In this document: positions 8,824 through 22,906 of the stretch, in pieces
Layout: the number at the start of each line of letters is the position of its first letter
Numbering within the stretch: the stretch's first letter is position 1
NCBI RefSeq assembly: GCF_007991615.1
Contig: NZ_BJYR01000012.1
Location: forward strand, 1-64,000
Reading direction: 5' to 3'
Origin: Novosphingobium sediminis
GTDB taxonomy: Bacteria > Pseudomonadota > Alphaproteobacteria > Sphingomonadales > Sphingomonadaceae
DNA: 64,000 nucleotides
Made by a program: the position numbers and the translations under genes
The notes under the pieces: model-generated
Told to the model about the DNA's origin: nothing
Databases searched by the model: none
What the model saw: only the letters and a program-made list of their open reading frames with translations

Positions 8824-9608
8824 GCCGCCCCGCCTAGCGCGGCATAGCGCGAAGGCTGATGCGTGCGCACGAAGCGCGCCAACGTCTTGTCTATGCTGGT
8901 CAGCAGCGCGGGGACGGTGGTGTCGCCCGGATGGACCGCAACGCGGATCGTCTGGGTGAAGGGCAGCGCCATGCGGCCCAGCGATGCGGCAAACAGCGAA
9001 CTGGCGATGCGCGGCTTGCTGCGGCTTGCCCAGGTGATGACCGGGCCTTTCGCCAGCACTTCACCGCTGGCCGGACGCCAGACCTTCATGTGGTCTTCGG
9101 CGAGCGCAAAGCCGAGCTCCCGCATCGCCGCATGGGCGCCATCGCCATAAAGCCATGCAGGCGCGATGAAGCCCGCCACCGGGCGGCCGATGGTGTCTTC
9201 CACTAGGGCGCGCCCGTCGCGCATCCGGGCCAGCGCCTCGGCCTGCGGGAGATTGAGGAACTCGCCTTCGCCCGCCGTCATGTGCTTGCCCTTGATCGCG
9301 GCAAGCCCTTCAGTGGCGGGCGTTTCGTCCTTGTGGCTCCAGCCGTGGAGGAACATCTCGATGCCCTGATCGGCCCAGCCGCGCAGGCGTGCCGCGAACG
9401 CCGCATTCCCCGCAATCGGTGCACCGCGCCAATGGTCGGGGATTACCAGCATGGCGAAGTTCGCCTCGCCCACATGGCGCGCCAGCCGCTCTGCCAGCGC
9501 ATCGACCTGGGCCTCGAACCGGGGCGAGACATCGTGGATCGAAACCACCAGACGTTTCGTTGGCGGCCGCCGCGCGGAATGGGCAGAAGAGGGCGCGGGG
9601 GCGTTCAT
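8820..9608 (-). CDS. DUF2334 polysaccharide-deacetylase-like protein
   Basis: The 262-aa product shows TKRLVVSIHDVSPRFEAQVD near the N terminus (His-Asp as in the metal site of NodB-like deacetylases), then EMFLHGWSHKDETPATEG (His-x3-His) and VAGFIAPAWLYG. These match DUF2334, a family related to carbohydrate esterase 4. The likely reaction is removal of acetyl groups from a glycan or glycolipid sugar. The ATG at 9608 is preferred because upstream in-frame sequence is low-complexity and Arg/Cys-rich. The ATG overlaps the stop of a possible 98-codon frame as ATGA. No signal peptide is evident, so action on a cytosolic lipid-linked intermediate is more likely than on exported polymer. Confidence 0.82.
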   Translation of the reverse strand: MNAPAPSSAHSARRPPTKRLVVSIHDVSPRFEAQVDALAERLARHVGEANFAMLVIPDHWRGAPIAGNAAFAARLRGWADQGIEMFLHGWSHKDETPATEGLAAIKGKHMTAGEGEFLNLPQAEALARMRDGRALVEDTIGRPVAGFIAPAWLYGDGAHAAMRELGFALAEDHMKVWRPASGEVLAKGPVITWASRSKPRIASSLFAASLGRMALPFTQTIRVAVHPGDTTVPALLTSIDKTLARFVRTHQPSRYAALGGAA

Positions 9609-9901
9609 GCGCGCGCCGGTATCACCACATGCTGCACTGCCGCAAGGCGCAGCCGCATCCCGCCATCGATTGTCATCATGGGTGTGGCCCCTTCGCGCGT
9701 GACCTGTTCCGGGCTTCCTGATCGCTTGTGCACGCCAACTGCGGCGAGGAAATGGCAATCGCACCGGCATTCCGCAAGGCGGCGGGCATCGTTGCACGGA
9801 CTGGCGAAATCCTCGCGCGTCTCGTCGCGGATGCTATTGTCTATCAAAAATGTTGAGTTAACGACAGGGCTGTCGGGACGTGTACCGAGTCGACCGGCCA
9901 T
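9605..9901 (-). CDS. possible small protein coupled to the DUF2334 gene (uncertain)
   Basis: The 313-bp gap 9609-9921 contains a minus-strand frame of up to 98 codons whose TGA overlaps the deacetylase ATG (ATGA), the coupling seen throughout this operon. The predicted protein has a Cys-rich stretch, CRCDCH, and third-position GC is moderately high. Against it, no ribosome site fits the first ATG and no family is recognised. An internal double ATG near 9679 has AAGGGG upstream and would make only a 24-residue leader. The same interval must also hold the divergent promoters for the envelope operon and the hydrolase gene. Treat this as a candidate only. Confidence 0.35.
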   Translation of the reverse strand: MAGRLGTRPDSPVVNSTFLIDNSIRDETREDFASPCNDARRLAECRCDCHFLAAVGVHKRSGSPEQVTREGATPMMTIDGGMRLRLAAVQHVVIPARA

Positions 9902-9921
9902 TCTTCTCTCGGAGACGTTAT

Positions 9922-10593
9922 ATGGCCCATGAAATCAATGCATTGAATGATACCACACCGCCCGTGATCCTCACCGTGCCGGGCCTTGGCAATTCTGGCC
10001 CCGGGCACTGGCAGACAACATGGGAAGCGCGCCTGCCGCGCTGCCGCCGGGTCGATCTGGGGCTGTGGGAAGATCCGCATCGCAACACCTGGGTGAACAA
10101 GCTCAACCTCGCGATCCAGCGCGCCGAAGGGCCGGTGGTGCTTGCAGCGCACAGCCTTGGCTGCCTCGCGGTGGCGTGGTGGGCGGAATACGAGCAGCCG
10201 GGCGGAGTTATCGAAGGCGGGAAAGTAATCGGCGCGCTGCTGGTTGCGCCGCCCGATGTTGAGGAGCGCCCGCTTGATCGGCGGCTGACGCGCTTTGCCC
10301 CGGTGCCCGAAGCAGCGCTGCCGTTCCCTTCGATCCTCGTTGCCAGTCGCAATGACCCATATCTGACGATGGCGCAGGCCCGCAGGCTTGCCCGCCGCTG
10401 GGGCGCGCGCCTCGCCGATGCGGGGGAGGCGGGGTACATCAATGCGGCATCCGAACTGGGCGATTGGGCCTTTGGCCGCTTGCTGCTCAACACCTTGCTG
10501 CCGCAGCCGCTGCCGGTGGTGCAGGACACGCCGCGCGGCCTGCCTGCCGCGCGCGATGAGTTCGATCCGGCGCTTGTCTGGCAGCGCGCCTGA
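9922..10593 (+). CDS. RBBP9/YdeN-type alpha/beta hydrolase, catalytic His apparently replaced
   Basis: This is a 223-aa serine-hydrolase fold. The oxyanion segment is LTVPGLGNSGPGHW (residues 13-26), the nucleophile elbow is AAHSLGC with Ser near 77, and the acid is in SRNDPY. In this family the third triad member is the His of a conserved Gly-His segment near the C terminus; here the equivalent reads GYINAASELGDW, with Tyr (TAC) where His is expected. Family members are small cytosolic hydrolases of unclear substrate. The ATG at 9922 follows CGGAGA. The stop lies 4 bp from the stop of the convergent glgX. Either activity is altered or another residue serves as base. Confidence 0.8.
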   Translation: MAHEINALNDTTPPVILTVPGLGNSGPGHWQTTWEARLPRCRRVDLGLWEDPHRNTWVNKLNLAIQRAEGPVVLAAHSLGCLAVAWWAEYEQPGGVIEGGKVIGALLVAPPDVEERPLDRRLTRFAPVPEAALPFPSILVASRNDPYLTMAQARRLARRWGARLADAGEAGYINAASELGDWAFGRLLLNTLLPQPLPVVQDTPRGLPAARDEFDPALVWQRA

Positions 10594-10597
10594 TCCT

Positions 10598-15428
<4,831 letters not shown>

Positions 15429-15434
15429 GGAGTT

Positions 15435-15525
15435 CCCACCCCTAACCCCTCCCGCAAGCGGGAGGGGGACTGAAAGGAAAGCGCTTGGTACTCCCCTCCC
15501 GCTTGCGGGAGGGGCTGGGGGTGGG
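15435..15525. repeat. double palindromic repeat between glgC and glgA
   Basis: Two copies of a CCCTCCCGCAAGCGGGAGGG-type palindrome face each other, with outer CCCACCCCTAA and CTGGGGGTGGG tails forming a roughly 90-bp inverted repeat. It fills the only long gap in the glg operon, from 5 bp after glgC to 6 bp before glgA. The layout resembles a BIME-type pair of REP sequences. There is no T-tract. Confidence 0.85.
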
Positions 15526-15530
15526 CAGGA

Positions 15531-16790
15531 TCACTTCAGCCGCTCGATCATCGCCTTGTTGATCAGCACCACGCCGCCTTCGGTGCGGCGGAAGCGCTTG
15601 GCGTCGAGCACCGGGTCTTCGCCCACCACGAGGCCTTCGGGAATGCGCACACCGGAATCGAGGATCACGCGCTTGAGCCGCGCGCCGCGGCCGATGTTGC
15701 AATAGGGCAGGATCACGCCTTCATCGACGCTGGAGTACGAGCCCATCTTCACGCCGGTGAACAGCAGCGAACGCCTGGCGATCGCGCCCGAGACGATGCA
15801 GTCCTGCGAGATCAGCGAGGAAATCGCCATGCCGCGCCGCCCCTCGATATCGTGGACGAACTTGGCCGGCGCCGCCACGACCTGATCGGTCCAGATCGGC
15901 CAGTCGCGGTCGTACATGTTGAGCGCGGGCACCACGTCGGTGAGGTCGAGGTTTGCCTCGAAATAGGCGTCGAGCGTGCCGACGTCGCGCCAGTATTCGC
16001 CGATTTCCTCGGCAGCGCGGATGCAGCTGTCGGTGAAGCGGTGGGCGACGGCCTTCCCGTTCTTGACGATGTCGGGAATGATGTCCTTGCCGAAATCGCG
16101 GCTCGAATTGGGGTCCTCGGCATCGCGGCGCAGCGCGTCGAACAGGAACTTCGTGTCGAACACATAGATGCCCATCGAAGCCAGCGAGTGTTCCGGATCG
16201 CCTGGGATTGCGGGCGGGTTTTCGGGCTTTTCGACGAAATCGGTGATGACCGCGTTCGCATCCACCGCCATCACGCCAAAGCCCTTGGCTTCCTCGCGCT
16301 TCACCACGAGGCAGCCGATCGTCACGTCCGCGCCGGTCGCGACGTGCTGCTGCAGCATCAGCTCGTAGTCCATCTTGTAGATGTGATCGCCCGCGAGGAT
16401 GACCATGTATTTGGGCGCATGGCTCGCGATGATGTCGAGGTTCTGGTAGACCGCGTCAGCCGTGCCTTCGTACCACGCGTTCTCGGAAATGCGCTGCGAG
16501 GCGGGGAGAATGTCGAAGCTCTCGTTACGCTCGGGCCGCATGAAGTTCCACGCGCGCTGCATGTGGCGGATCAGCGAGTGCGCCTTGTATTGCGTCGCCA
16601 CACCGATGCGGCGGATGCCCGAATTGATCGCATTCGACAGCGCGAAATCGATGATCCGGCTGACCCCGCCGAAATAGACCGCAGGCTTGGCGCGGTTGTC
16701 GGTGAGATCGTACAGACGGCTCCCGCGTCCGCCTGCCAGCACATAGGCCATCGCATCGCGCGCCAGCGGCTGTGCGTAAGTATCTCTCAT
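15531..16790 (-). CDS. glgC: glucose-1-phosphate adenylyltransferase
   Basis: This approximately 419-aa enzyme makes ADP-glucose, the committed step of bacterial glycogen synthesis. The nucleotidyltransferase start is [16 protein letters not shown], followed by [10 protein letters not shown] (the Lys at the allosteric site), [12 protein letters not shown] and [13 protein letters not shown]; a left-handed beta-helix follows ([19 protein letters not shown]). The ATG at 16790 is chosen over GTG at 16796 because GGGGGAG sits 7 bases ahead of the ATG. Allosteric control by glycolytic intermediates is expected for the family. It lies 27 bp after glgB. Confidence 0.95.
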   Translation of the reverse strand: MRDTYAQPLARDAMAYVLAGGRGSRLYDLTDNRAKPAVYFGGVSRIIDFALSNAINSGIRRIGVATQYKAHSLIRHMQRAWNFMRPERNESFDILPASQRISENAWYEGTADAVYQNLDIIASHAPKYMVILAGDHIYKMDYELMLQQHVATGADVTIGCLVVKREEAKGFGVMAVDANAVITDFVEKPENPPAIPGDPEHSLASMGIYVFDTKFLFDALRRDAEDPNSSRDFGKDIIPDIVKNGKAVAHRFTDSCIRAAEEIGEYWRDVGTLDAYFEANLDLTDVVPALNMYDRDWPIWTDQVVAAPAKFVHDIEGRRGMAISSLISQDCIVSGAIARRSLLFTGVKMGSYSSVDEGVILPYCNIGRGARLKRVILDSGVRIPEGLVVGEDPVLDAKRFRRTEGGVVLINKAMIERLK

Positions 16791-16817
16791 TGCCACACTC
16801 CCCCGTTTCTCGTTGGA

Positions 16818-19016
16818 TTATCCCTCGAACACGAACATCATCGTTGAAAGCGGCGGCAGCACGACAAGGGCGGCGCCGCCCTCAGCCGTAACCCCGCCCA
16901 GATTGCCCTGGCCCGATCCGCCATAGATCGCAGCGTCGCTGTTCAGCGCCTCGCGCCACTTGCCGTCTTGCGGGAAGGGCAGGCGGTAATGCCCGTGCAG
17001 CGCGGGCGTCATGTTGCTGACGACAACCACCGTCGGCGCGCCCGGCGCCTTGCGTGCCCATGCGAAGACGGAGGCGGCGGCATCATCTACCACCAGCCAT
17101 TCGAACCCTTCGCCCTCGCAATCGCGCGCATGGAGCGCGGGGATCGTGCGGTAGGCGTGGTTGAGGTCCTTGACCCAGCGCTGCACCCCGGCGTGCTCGG
17201 CGATGTCGAGCTGATACCAGTCGAGTGCGCGCGCCTCGCTCCATTCGCGGCCTTGCGCAAACTCCTGCCCCATGAACAGCAGCTTCTTGCCGGGATAGCC
17301 CCACATCAGCCCATAATAGGCGCGCAGGTTGGCAAACTTCTGCCACGCGTCCACGCCGCTCATCTTGCCGAGCAGCGAGCCCTTGCCGTGGACGACTTCA
17401 TCATGGCTCAGCGGCAGCACGAAGTTCTCGCTGAAGGCGTACATCAGCCCGAAGGTGATCTCGTCGTGGTGATAGCGGCGATGCACCGGATCACGCGCCA
17501 TGTAGGCCAGCGTGTCGTGCATGAAGCCCATGTTCCACTTGAACCCGAAGCCCAATCCCCCGCGCGGCGGTCCGCTCGCATCGGTGGGGAGCGTCACCCC
17601 CGGCCAGCTGGTCGATTCCTCTGCCACGGTCAGGAACCCGGCGTGGCTCGCGTAGACCGCGCGGTTCATCGCCTGAAGGAAGCCAACGGCCTCCCAGTTC
17701 TCGCGGCCGCCTTCGGCATTGGGGATCCACTCGCCGTCCTTGCGGCTGTAATCGCGGTACAGCATCGAGGCGACCGCATCCACGCGCAGGCCATCGACAT
17801 GGTAGCGCTCCGCCCAGAACAGCGCATTGTTGACGAGGAAGCTCAACACCTCGCGCCGCCCGAAATTGTAGATCGCGGTCTGCCAATCGGGATGGAAGCC
17901 CAGCCGCGGGTCGGCATGTTCGTAGAGATAGGTGCCGTCGAACTGCGAAAGCCCGTGGGCATCGACGGGGAAGTGCGCTGGCACCCAGTCGATCAGCACG
18001 CCGATCCCGGCGCGGTGCGCGCCGTCGACGAACCGCGCGAAGCCTTCCGGCTCGCCGAAGCGGGCGGAAGGGGCGAACAGGCCGGTGGTCTGATAGCCCC
18101 AGCTGGGATCGAAAGGATGCTCGGAGACCGGCAGGAACTCGATATGGGTGAAGCCCATCTCCACGACATAGGGGATCAGCCGGTCGGCCAATTCGTCCCA
18201 GCTGTAGAACTCGCGGCCAGCACCCTCTTCGGCTCCGGCATCGGTTCCAGGCTTCTGCCACGATCCCGGGTGCACCTCATAGATCGAGATCGGCACCCGT
18301 CGGGGATCGGTCGCCGCCCAGTGCGCGCGGTGGCCGGCATCGCCCCATTCGTGCACATCGGGGGCTTCGATGACGCTCGCGGTCGCGGGGCGCAGTTCGG
18401 AGCGGAACGCAAACGGATCGGCCTTGAGCGGTTGCACCGCGCCGCCGGGGCCGACCACGCGGTACTTGTAGGCACGCCCTGCTGCGATATCGGGAATGAA
18501 CACTTCCCACACGCCGATATCGGCGCGCCGCCGCATCGGGTGGCGGCGCCCGTCCCAATCGTTGAAATCGCCGACAACCGACACAAGTTCGGCATTCGGT
18601 GCCCAGACCGCGAAGTGCACGCCGCGCGCGCCTTCATGGTCGATCACATGCGCGCCGAGCTTGTCGAACAGCCTGAGATGCGTGCCCTCCGCAATGAGGA
18701 AATCGTCCATCGGCCCCAGCACTGGCCCGAACGAGTAGGCATCTGTGACCCACCATTCGTGCCCTGCCGCCGTGCAGTGATACTTCACCGGCTGGCGCGT
18801 GCCGGAAACATGGCCTTCAAACAACCCGCGATCGTCGATCCGCTTCAGTTCACCGATCACATCCCCGCCGAGGGAATGCGCCTCCGCCGTCTCCGCGCCG
18901 GGCAGCACCGCGCGGGCAAACGCGCCGCCGGGGCCTTCGTGAATGCCCAGCAGGGCGAAGGGATCGGCATGGGTCCCGTTCAGCAGGGCTTCGAGCGCGG
19001 CGGGGGAGGGTTTCAT
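16818..19016 (-). CDS. glgB: 1,4-alpha-glucan branching enzyme
   Basis: The 732-aa GH13 protein introduces alpha-1,6 branches into glycogen. Domains are an N1 module (about 1-100), a CBM48 module (GVHFAVWAPNAELVSVVGDF near 130-150) and the GH13 barrel. Catalytic segments are DGLRVDAVASMLYRDY (nucleophile), TVAEESTSWPGV (acid/base) and LPLSHDEVVHGK. The length equals the E. coli enzyme. The ATG overlaps the glgP stop in a TGATG arrangement. Confidence 0.95.
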   Translation of the reverse strand: MKPSPAALEALLNGTHADPFALLGIHEGPGGAFARAVLPGAETAEAHSLGGDVIGELKRIDDRGLFEGHVSGTRQPVKYHCTAAGHEWWVTDAYSFGPVLGPMDDFLIAEGTHLRLFDKLGAHVIDHEGARGVHFAVWAPNAELVSVVGDFNDWDGRRHPMRRRADIGVWEVFIPDIAAGRAYKYRVVGPGGAVQPLKADPFAFRSELRPATASVIEAPDVHEWGDAGHRAHWAATDPRRVPISIYEVHPGSWQKPGTDAGAEEGAGREFYSWDELADRLIPYVVEMGFTHIEFLPVSEHPFDPSWGYQTTGLFAPSARFGEPEGFARFVDGAHRAGIGVLIDWVPAHFPVDAHGLSQFDGTYLYEHADPRLGFHPDWQTAIYNFGRREVLSFLVNNALFWAERYHVDGLRVDAVASMLYRDYSRKDGEWIPNAEGGRENWEAVGFLQAMNRAVYASHAGFLTVAEESTSWPGVTLPTDASGPPRGGLGFGFKWNMGFMHDTLAYMARDPVHRRYHHDEITFGLMYAFSENFVLPLSHDEVVHGKGSLLGKMSGVDAWQKFANLRAYYGLMWGYPGKKLLFMGQEFAQGREWSEARALDWYQLDIAEHAGVQRWVKDLNHAYRTIPALHARDCEGEGFEWLVVDDAAASVFAWARKAPGAPTVVVVSNMTPALHGHYRLPFPQDGKWREALNSDAAIYGGSGQGNLGGVTAEGGAALVVLPPLSTMMFVFEG

Positions 19017-21466
19017 CAGGCTGACCCCACCCCCCAGATGTCACGCGCGTATTCGCCGATGGTGCGGTCGGAGGAGAACCATCCGACATTGGCGATGTTG
19101 CGGATCGCCTTTTCGCGCCATGCCGCCTGGTCTTCCCACAGGCGGTCCACCCGGCGCTGCGCGGCGTGATAGGCGTCGAAATCGGCGGCGACCATGAACC
19201 AGTCGTGATCGTAGATCCCGCCCATGAGCCCCGCATAGCGGGAGGGATCATCGGGCGAGAAAACGCCCGTCGCGATGGCGGAAACCGCCTGCTGCAATTC
19301 GCGGCTCTTTTCGATCACCGCGCGCGGGTTATAGCCTCCGGCGCGCTTTTCGGCGACTTCCTCTGCCGTCAGGCCGAAGATCACGATGTTGTCGTCGCCC
19401 ACGCGGTCCTTGATCTCGACATTCGCGCCATCGAGCGTGCCGATGGTGAGCGCACCGTTCATGGCGAACTTCATGTTGCCGGTGCCGGATGCTTCCATGC
19501 CTGCGGTCGAGATCTGCTCCGAAAGGTCTGCTGCCGGGATGATCCGCTCGGCCTTCGAAACGTTGTAGTCCGGCATGAAGACCACCTTGAGCAGCCCGCC
19601 TACCGAAGGATCGGCATTCACGCGCCGCGCGATGTCGCTCGCCAGTTTGATGATCAGCTTGGCGTTGTGATAGCTCGACGCTGCCTTGCCGCCGAAGATC
19701 TTCACGCGCGGCACCCAGTCGCGCTCAGGGTGGCTGCGGATCTGGTCGTACAGCGCAACCGTCTCGACCAGATTGAGCAGCTGGCGCTTGTATTCGTGGA
19801 TGCGCTTGATGTGCACGTCGAACAGGGCATCGGGATCGAGCCTGAGGCCCATCGTCTGGCGCAGATAGCTCGCCAGCGCGACCTTGTTGGCGCGCTTCAC
19901 TTCGGCGATCCGTTCGCCCAGCGCGGCATCGCCCGCCAGCGCATTGAGGTCGGCCAGCTTCTCCGCATCGTCGAGAAACGCCGGGCCGATGGCGTCGGTG
20001 ATGACGCCCGTCAGCCCCGGGTTGCACTGCTGCAGCCAGCGGCGCGGAGTGACGCCGTTGGTCTTGTTGTTGATCCGCGTGGGGTAGAGCCCGTGCAGGT
20101 CCGAAAACACCGTGGACTTCATCAGTTCGGTATGGAGCGCAGCCACGCCGTTGACGCTGTGCGCGCCCACGAAAGCAAGGTTCGCCATGCGCACGCGGCG
20201 TTCACCCGCCTCGTCGATCAGGCTGATCGCGGCGATGGCGCGGTCGTCCGCCCCGGCCTTGCGCGCTTCGCGCAGCACGCGGCTGTTGATCGCGTAGATG
20301 ATCTGCATGTGGCGCGGCAGCAGCCGCTCGAACAGCGGCAGCGGCCAGCTTTCCAGCGCTTCGGGCAGCAGGGTGTGGTTGGTATAGGCCACCGTCCTGC
20401 GCGTCAGATCCCACGCCTCGTTGAAATCGAGGCCGTGAACATCGACGAGCAGCCGCATCAGTTCCGCCACGGCCACCGCCGGGTGCGTGTCGTTCAACTG
20501 GATCGCCGCCTTGTCCGGCAGCGTCTCGATGGCGCCGTAGGTCTGCACGTGACGCCGCACGATGTCCTGGATCGAAGCTGAGGTGAAGAAATACTCCTGC
20601 CGCAGCCGCAGTTCCTGACCGGCCGGGCTGGAGTCCGCCGGATAGAGCACGCGCACCAGCGTTTCGGCGCGCACTTCCTCGGCCAGCGCCCCGGCATAGT
20701 CGCCTGCGTTGAAGGCATCGAGCCGGATCGGATCGAGCGCGCTCGCGGTCCACAGTCGAAGCGTGTTGACCCGCTTGCCGCGCCAGCCGACCACCGGCGT
20801 ATCGACCGCGGAGGCTTCGACCTGCTCGGCCGGGATCCATTCGACGCGGTCACCCTTGTCGACCACTTCGCCGCCGAACCCGATGCGGTACGCGCTTTCC
20901 CGCCTATCGAACTCCCAGGGGTTGCCGTGGCTCAGCCAGGTTTCGGGCAGTTCGACCTGCCAGCCATCATCGAGCCGCTGGCGAAACATGCCGTTCACAT
21001 AGCGGATGCCGTAGCCATAGGCCGGGATATCGAGGCTCGCGAGGCTTTCCATGAAACATGCGGCAAGCCGGCCGAGGCCGCCGTTGCCGAGTGCGGCGTC
21101 CGGTTCCAGATCCTCGATCGCGGAAAGGTCGAAACCGTAGGTCCGCAGCGCCTTTTCCATCTCGCGCGTCAGGCCCATGTTGGACAGCGCATCGCGCAGC
21201 AAGCGGCCGATCAGGAATTCGAGGCTGAGGTAATAGACGCGCTTGCCCGCCGCTTCATACGTGCGGTGAGTCGAATCCATCCAGTTGTCGATCACCTTGT
21301 CGCGCAGCGCGAGGACAGTCGCGGTGAACCAATCGTGCGGGGTGGCGGAATGGACGTCCTTGCCCACGCGGTGGCGCAGCACGTCGAGGATATGGTCCTT
21401 CATGTCGGGGCCGGCTGACCCGCTGGCAGCAACAGTGCCAGGCTTTTCGCGTTCATCGTGGCGCAC
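19016..21466 (-). CDS. glgP: glycogen phosphorylase
   Basis: This 816-aa GT35 enzyme releases glucose-1-phosphate from glycogen. The pyridoxal-phosphate segment EASGTGNMKFAMNGAL contains the Schiff-base Lys, and the family core segments YYLSLEFLIGR, LGNGGLGRLAACFMES and RIHEYKRQLLN are all present. It is the first gene of the operon. A GTG at 21466 has GGAG nine bases upstream; an alternative ATG at 21403 lacks a ribosome site. The 240 bp upstream (21467-21706) would hold the operon promoter, but no box is clear enough to call. Confidence 0.95.
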   Translation of the reverse strand: MRHDEREKPGTVAASGSAGPDMKDHILDVLRHRVGKDVHSATPHDWFTATVLALRDKVIDNWMDSTHRTYEAAGKRVYYLSLEFLIGRLLRDALSNMGLTREMEKALRTYGFDLSAIEDLEPDAALGNGGLGRLAACFMESLASLDIPAYGYGIRYVNGMFRQRLDDGWQVELPETWLSHGNPWEFDRRESAYRIGFGGEVVDKGDRVEWIPAEQVEASAVDTPVVGWRGKRVNTLRLWTASALDPIRLDAFNAGDYAGALAEEVRAETLVRVLYPADSSPAGQELRLRQEYFFTSASIQDIVRRHVQTYGAIETLPDKAAIQLNDTHPAVAVAELMRLLVDVHGLDFNEAWDLTRRTVAYTNHTLLPEALESWPLPLFERLLPRHMQIIYAINSRVLREARKAGADDRAIAAISLIDEAGERRVRMANLAFVGAHSVNGVAALHTELMKSTVFSDLHGLYPTRINNKTNGVTPRRWLQQCNPGLTGVITDAIGPAFLDDAEKLADLNALAGDAALGERIAEVKRANKVALASYLRQTMGLRLDPDALFDVHIKRIHEYKRQLLNLVETVALYDQIRSHPERDWVPRVKIFGGKAASSYHNAKLIIKLASDIARRVNADPSVGGLLKVVFMPDYNVSKAERIIPAADLSEQISTAGMEASGTGNMKFAMNGALTIGTLDGANVEIKDRVGDDNIVIFGLTAEEVAEKRAGGYNPRAVIEKSRELQQAVSAIATGVFSPDDPSRYAGLMGGIYDHDWFMVAADFDAYHAAQRRVDRLWEDQAAWREKAIRNIANVGWFSSDRTIGEYARDIWGVGSA

Positions 21467-21706
21467 GAAACATCACTCCACCTGCCGGGCATGGCGAGGG
21501 ATGGGCGTCTCGTGCGGCCCGCGGCCCCCCCAAAGACCCTTTTGCTGTCCAAAGCCTCCCCCGGCTTCACGCGATTGAACCTAGGCGAGGGAAGGCGCCC
21601 GCCGCAAGCGATCAGAGCCGGCAAGGTGTTATGCAATGGTATTAAGTTGAAGGAATACGATTGCAGCACCTGTCGGCGCGATCCTGCGTTCGCCTTCTAC
21701 GCTTGT

Positions 21707-22207
21707 TCAGCGCTTCTTCGCGGCGATCGCTTCGATCTCGATCAGGAAATAGGGTCCGGCCAGCGCCGCTACCTGAAAGGTCGAGCGGGCGACGGTGTTC
21801 GGATTTTCAGCTGTCTTGAAGAACTGCTTGAAGCCCTCGTTCGCGCCGGCAAAATCCATCTTGCCGAGCTTGGGATCCGCCGCAACAAACAGCGTGAGCT
21901 TGATCACGTCCGACATCGCGTAGTCGCGGCTTTCGAGGATCGCCTTGATCCGCTTCAGCGCGCTGATCGTCTGGGTTTTCGTGTCGCCCAGATCCTCGAT
22001 CGATTTCACGTCGGCAAAGCTCTTCGCCGGATCGATGGGCGAGGCGAGTTGCCCCGAGAGATAGAACAGGTCCGTCCCTGCCTTCACGTCTGCCCCATCG
22101 AGGATCAGCGCCTGCGGATTGCTCTGCACGCGTGTGACTTGCGCCGAGGCCGGAGCGGCCAGCGCAAGTGCGGCAGAGGCGAGGGCAGGCAGGAGGATGA
22201 AGCGCAT
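21707..22207 (-). CDS. exported RidA/YjgF-family protein
   Basis: The 166-aa protein has a signal peptide (MRFILLPALASAALALAAPA, cleaved near ASAQ) followed by a RidA domain. RidA enzymes hydrolyse reactive enamine/imine intermediates to ketone plus ammonia. The family's substrate-binding Arg is visible in ARSTFQVAALAGPYFLIEIE, the C-terminal core; the preceding YLSGQLASP and KLTLFVAADP also fit. Classical RidA is cytosolic, so the signal peptide is notable. The gene is divergent from an exported cytochrome c and a Tat-exported amine oxidase, whose imine product would be a natural substrate. The ATG at 22207 has AAGGGGA upstream. Confidence 0.85.
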   Translation of the reverse strand: MRFILLPALASAALALAAPASAQVTRVQSNPQALILDGADVKAGTDLFYLSGQLASPIDPAKSFADVKSIEDLGDTKTQTISALKRIKAILESRDYAMSDVIKLTLFVAADPKLGKMDFAGANEGFKQFFKTAENPNTVARSTFQVAALAGPYFLIEIEAIAAKKR

Positions 22208-22435
22208 CGATCGGTCCCCTTCAGGCAAAGGCCGCGCTGATGCGGCCCATCGACTCCGAGCATAAGCTACAATTCGCAAGTGCAAAAGCGCTGGCTGGCG
22301 CTGCGATACCATACGGGAATGCCCTAAAGAGCAGCGGCTACCAGCGCCGATGCGGCGCAAATTGGCATTGACCTCGCTGCAATGCAGCATAGCATGTGCG
22401 TTCTGACCGACGGTAGCAGGAGTGGGGACACGACC

Positions 22436-22879
22436 TTGCCGGGACTTCGAGGAACCGCCCTTTCCGCCGCCAGCCTCGCGCTGGCCGTTTCTCTCGCGCT
22501 CGGCAGTCCGGGTTTCGCGCAGGATCGCGGCGGCGGCTCTTCTGTTGCCGTGGCGGACGAGGGCCGCGAGATCTATGAGCAGATCTGCCAATCCTGCCAC
22601 ATGTCCGATGCGAAAGGCGGCGGCGTTCCGGGGGCCATGTTCCCCGCGCTCGCCGGCAATCCGCGCCTTGCCGATCACGATTATGCCAGCATCATCCTGC
22701 TCAAGGGACGCGGCGGGATGCCGTGGTTTTCCGGGATGCTCACCCGGCCGCAGATCGCGGCGGTGATCAACTACGTGCGCGGCCATTTCAATGCCTATCC
22801 CGATCCGGTCACCGTTGCCGATCTGGACCGCATCACTACCGCCAATCCTCCGGTTCCCGATTGCAACTGCGGGCACTGA
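22436..22879 (+). CDS. exported c-type cytochrome
   Basis: The protein has about 147 aa, with a signal peptide (LRGTALSAASLALAVSLALG, cleaved near GFAQ) and one haem site, CQSCH. A downstream Met in GRGGMPWFSGMLTR can be the axial ligand. It is a class-I cytochrome c of the kind that hands electrons from periplasmic dehydrogenases to a terminal oxidase. TTG at 22436 is preferred because GGGGA sits 7 bases upstream and the signal peptide then starts normally; an in-frame ATG at 22382 has no ribosome site. The C terminus CNCGH adds two Cys. It is 27 bp upstream of the amine oxidase gene. Confidence 0.83.
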   Translation: MPGLRGTALSAASLALAVSLALGSPGFAQDRGGGSSVAVADEGREIYEQICQSCHMSDAKGGGVPGAMFPALAGNPRLADHDYASIILLKGRGGMPWFSGMLTRPQIAAVINYVRGHFNAYPDPVTVADLDRITTANPPVPDCNCGH

Positions 22880-22906
22880 ACTCCGACCAGACAAGGTGCG
22901 CTCCGC

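Noticed and set aside
15435..15525. GC-rich double hairpin considered as a terminator inside the glg operon
   Set aside because: There is no T-tract on either strand, and the same sequence recurs at other sites with different contexts, so a repeat element is the better call.
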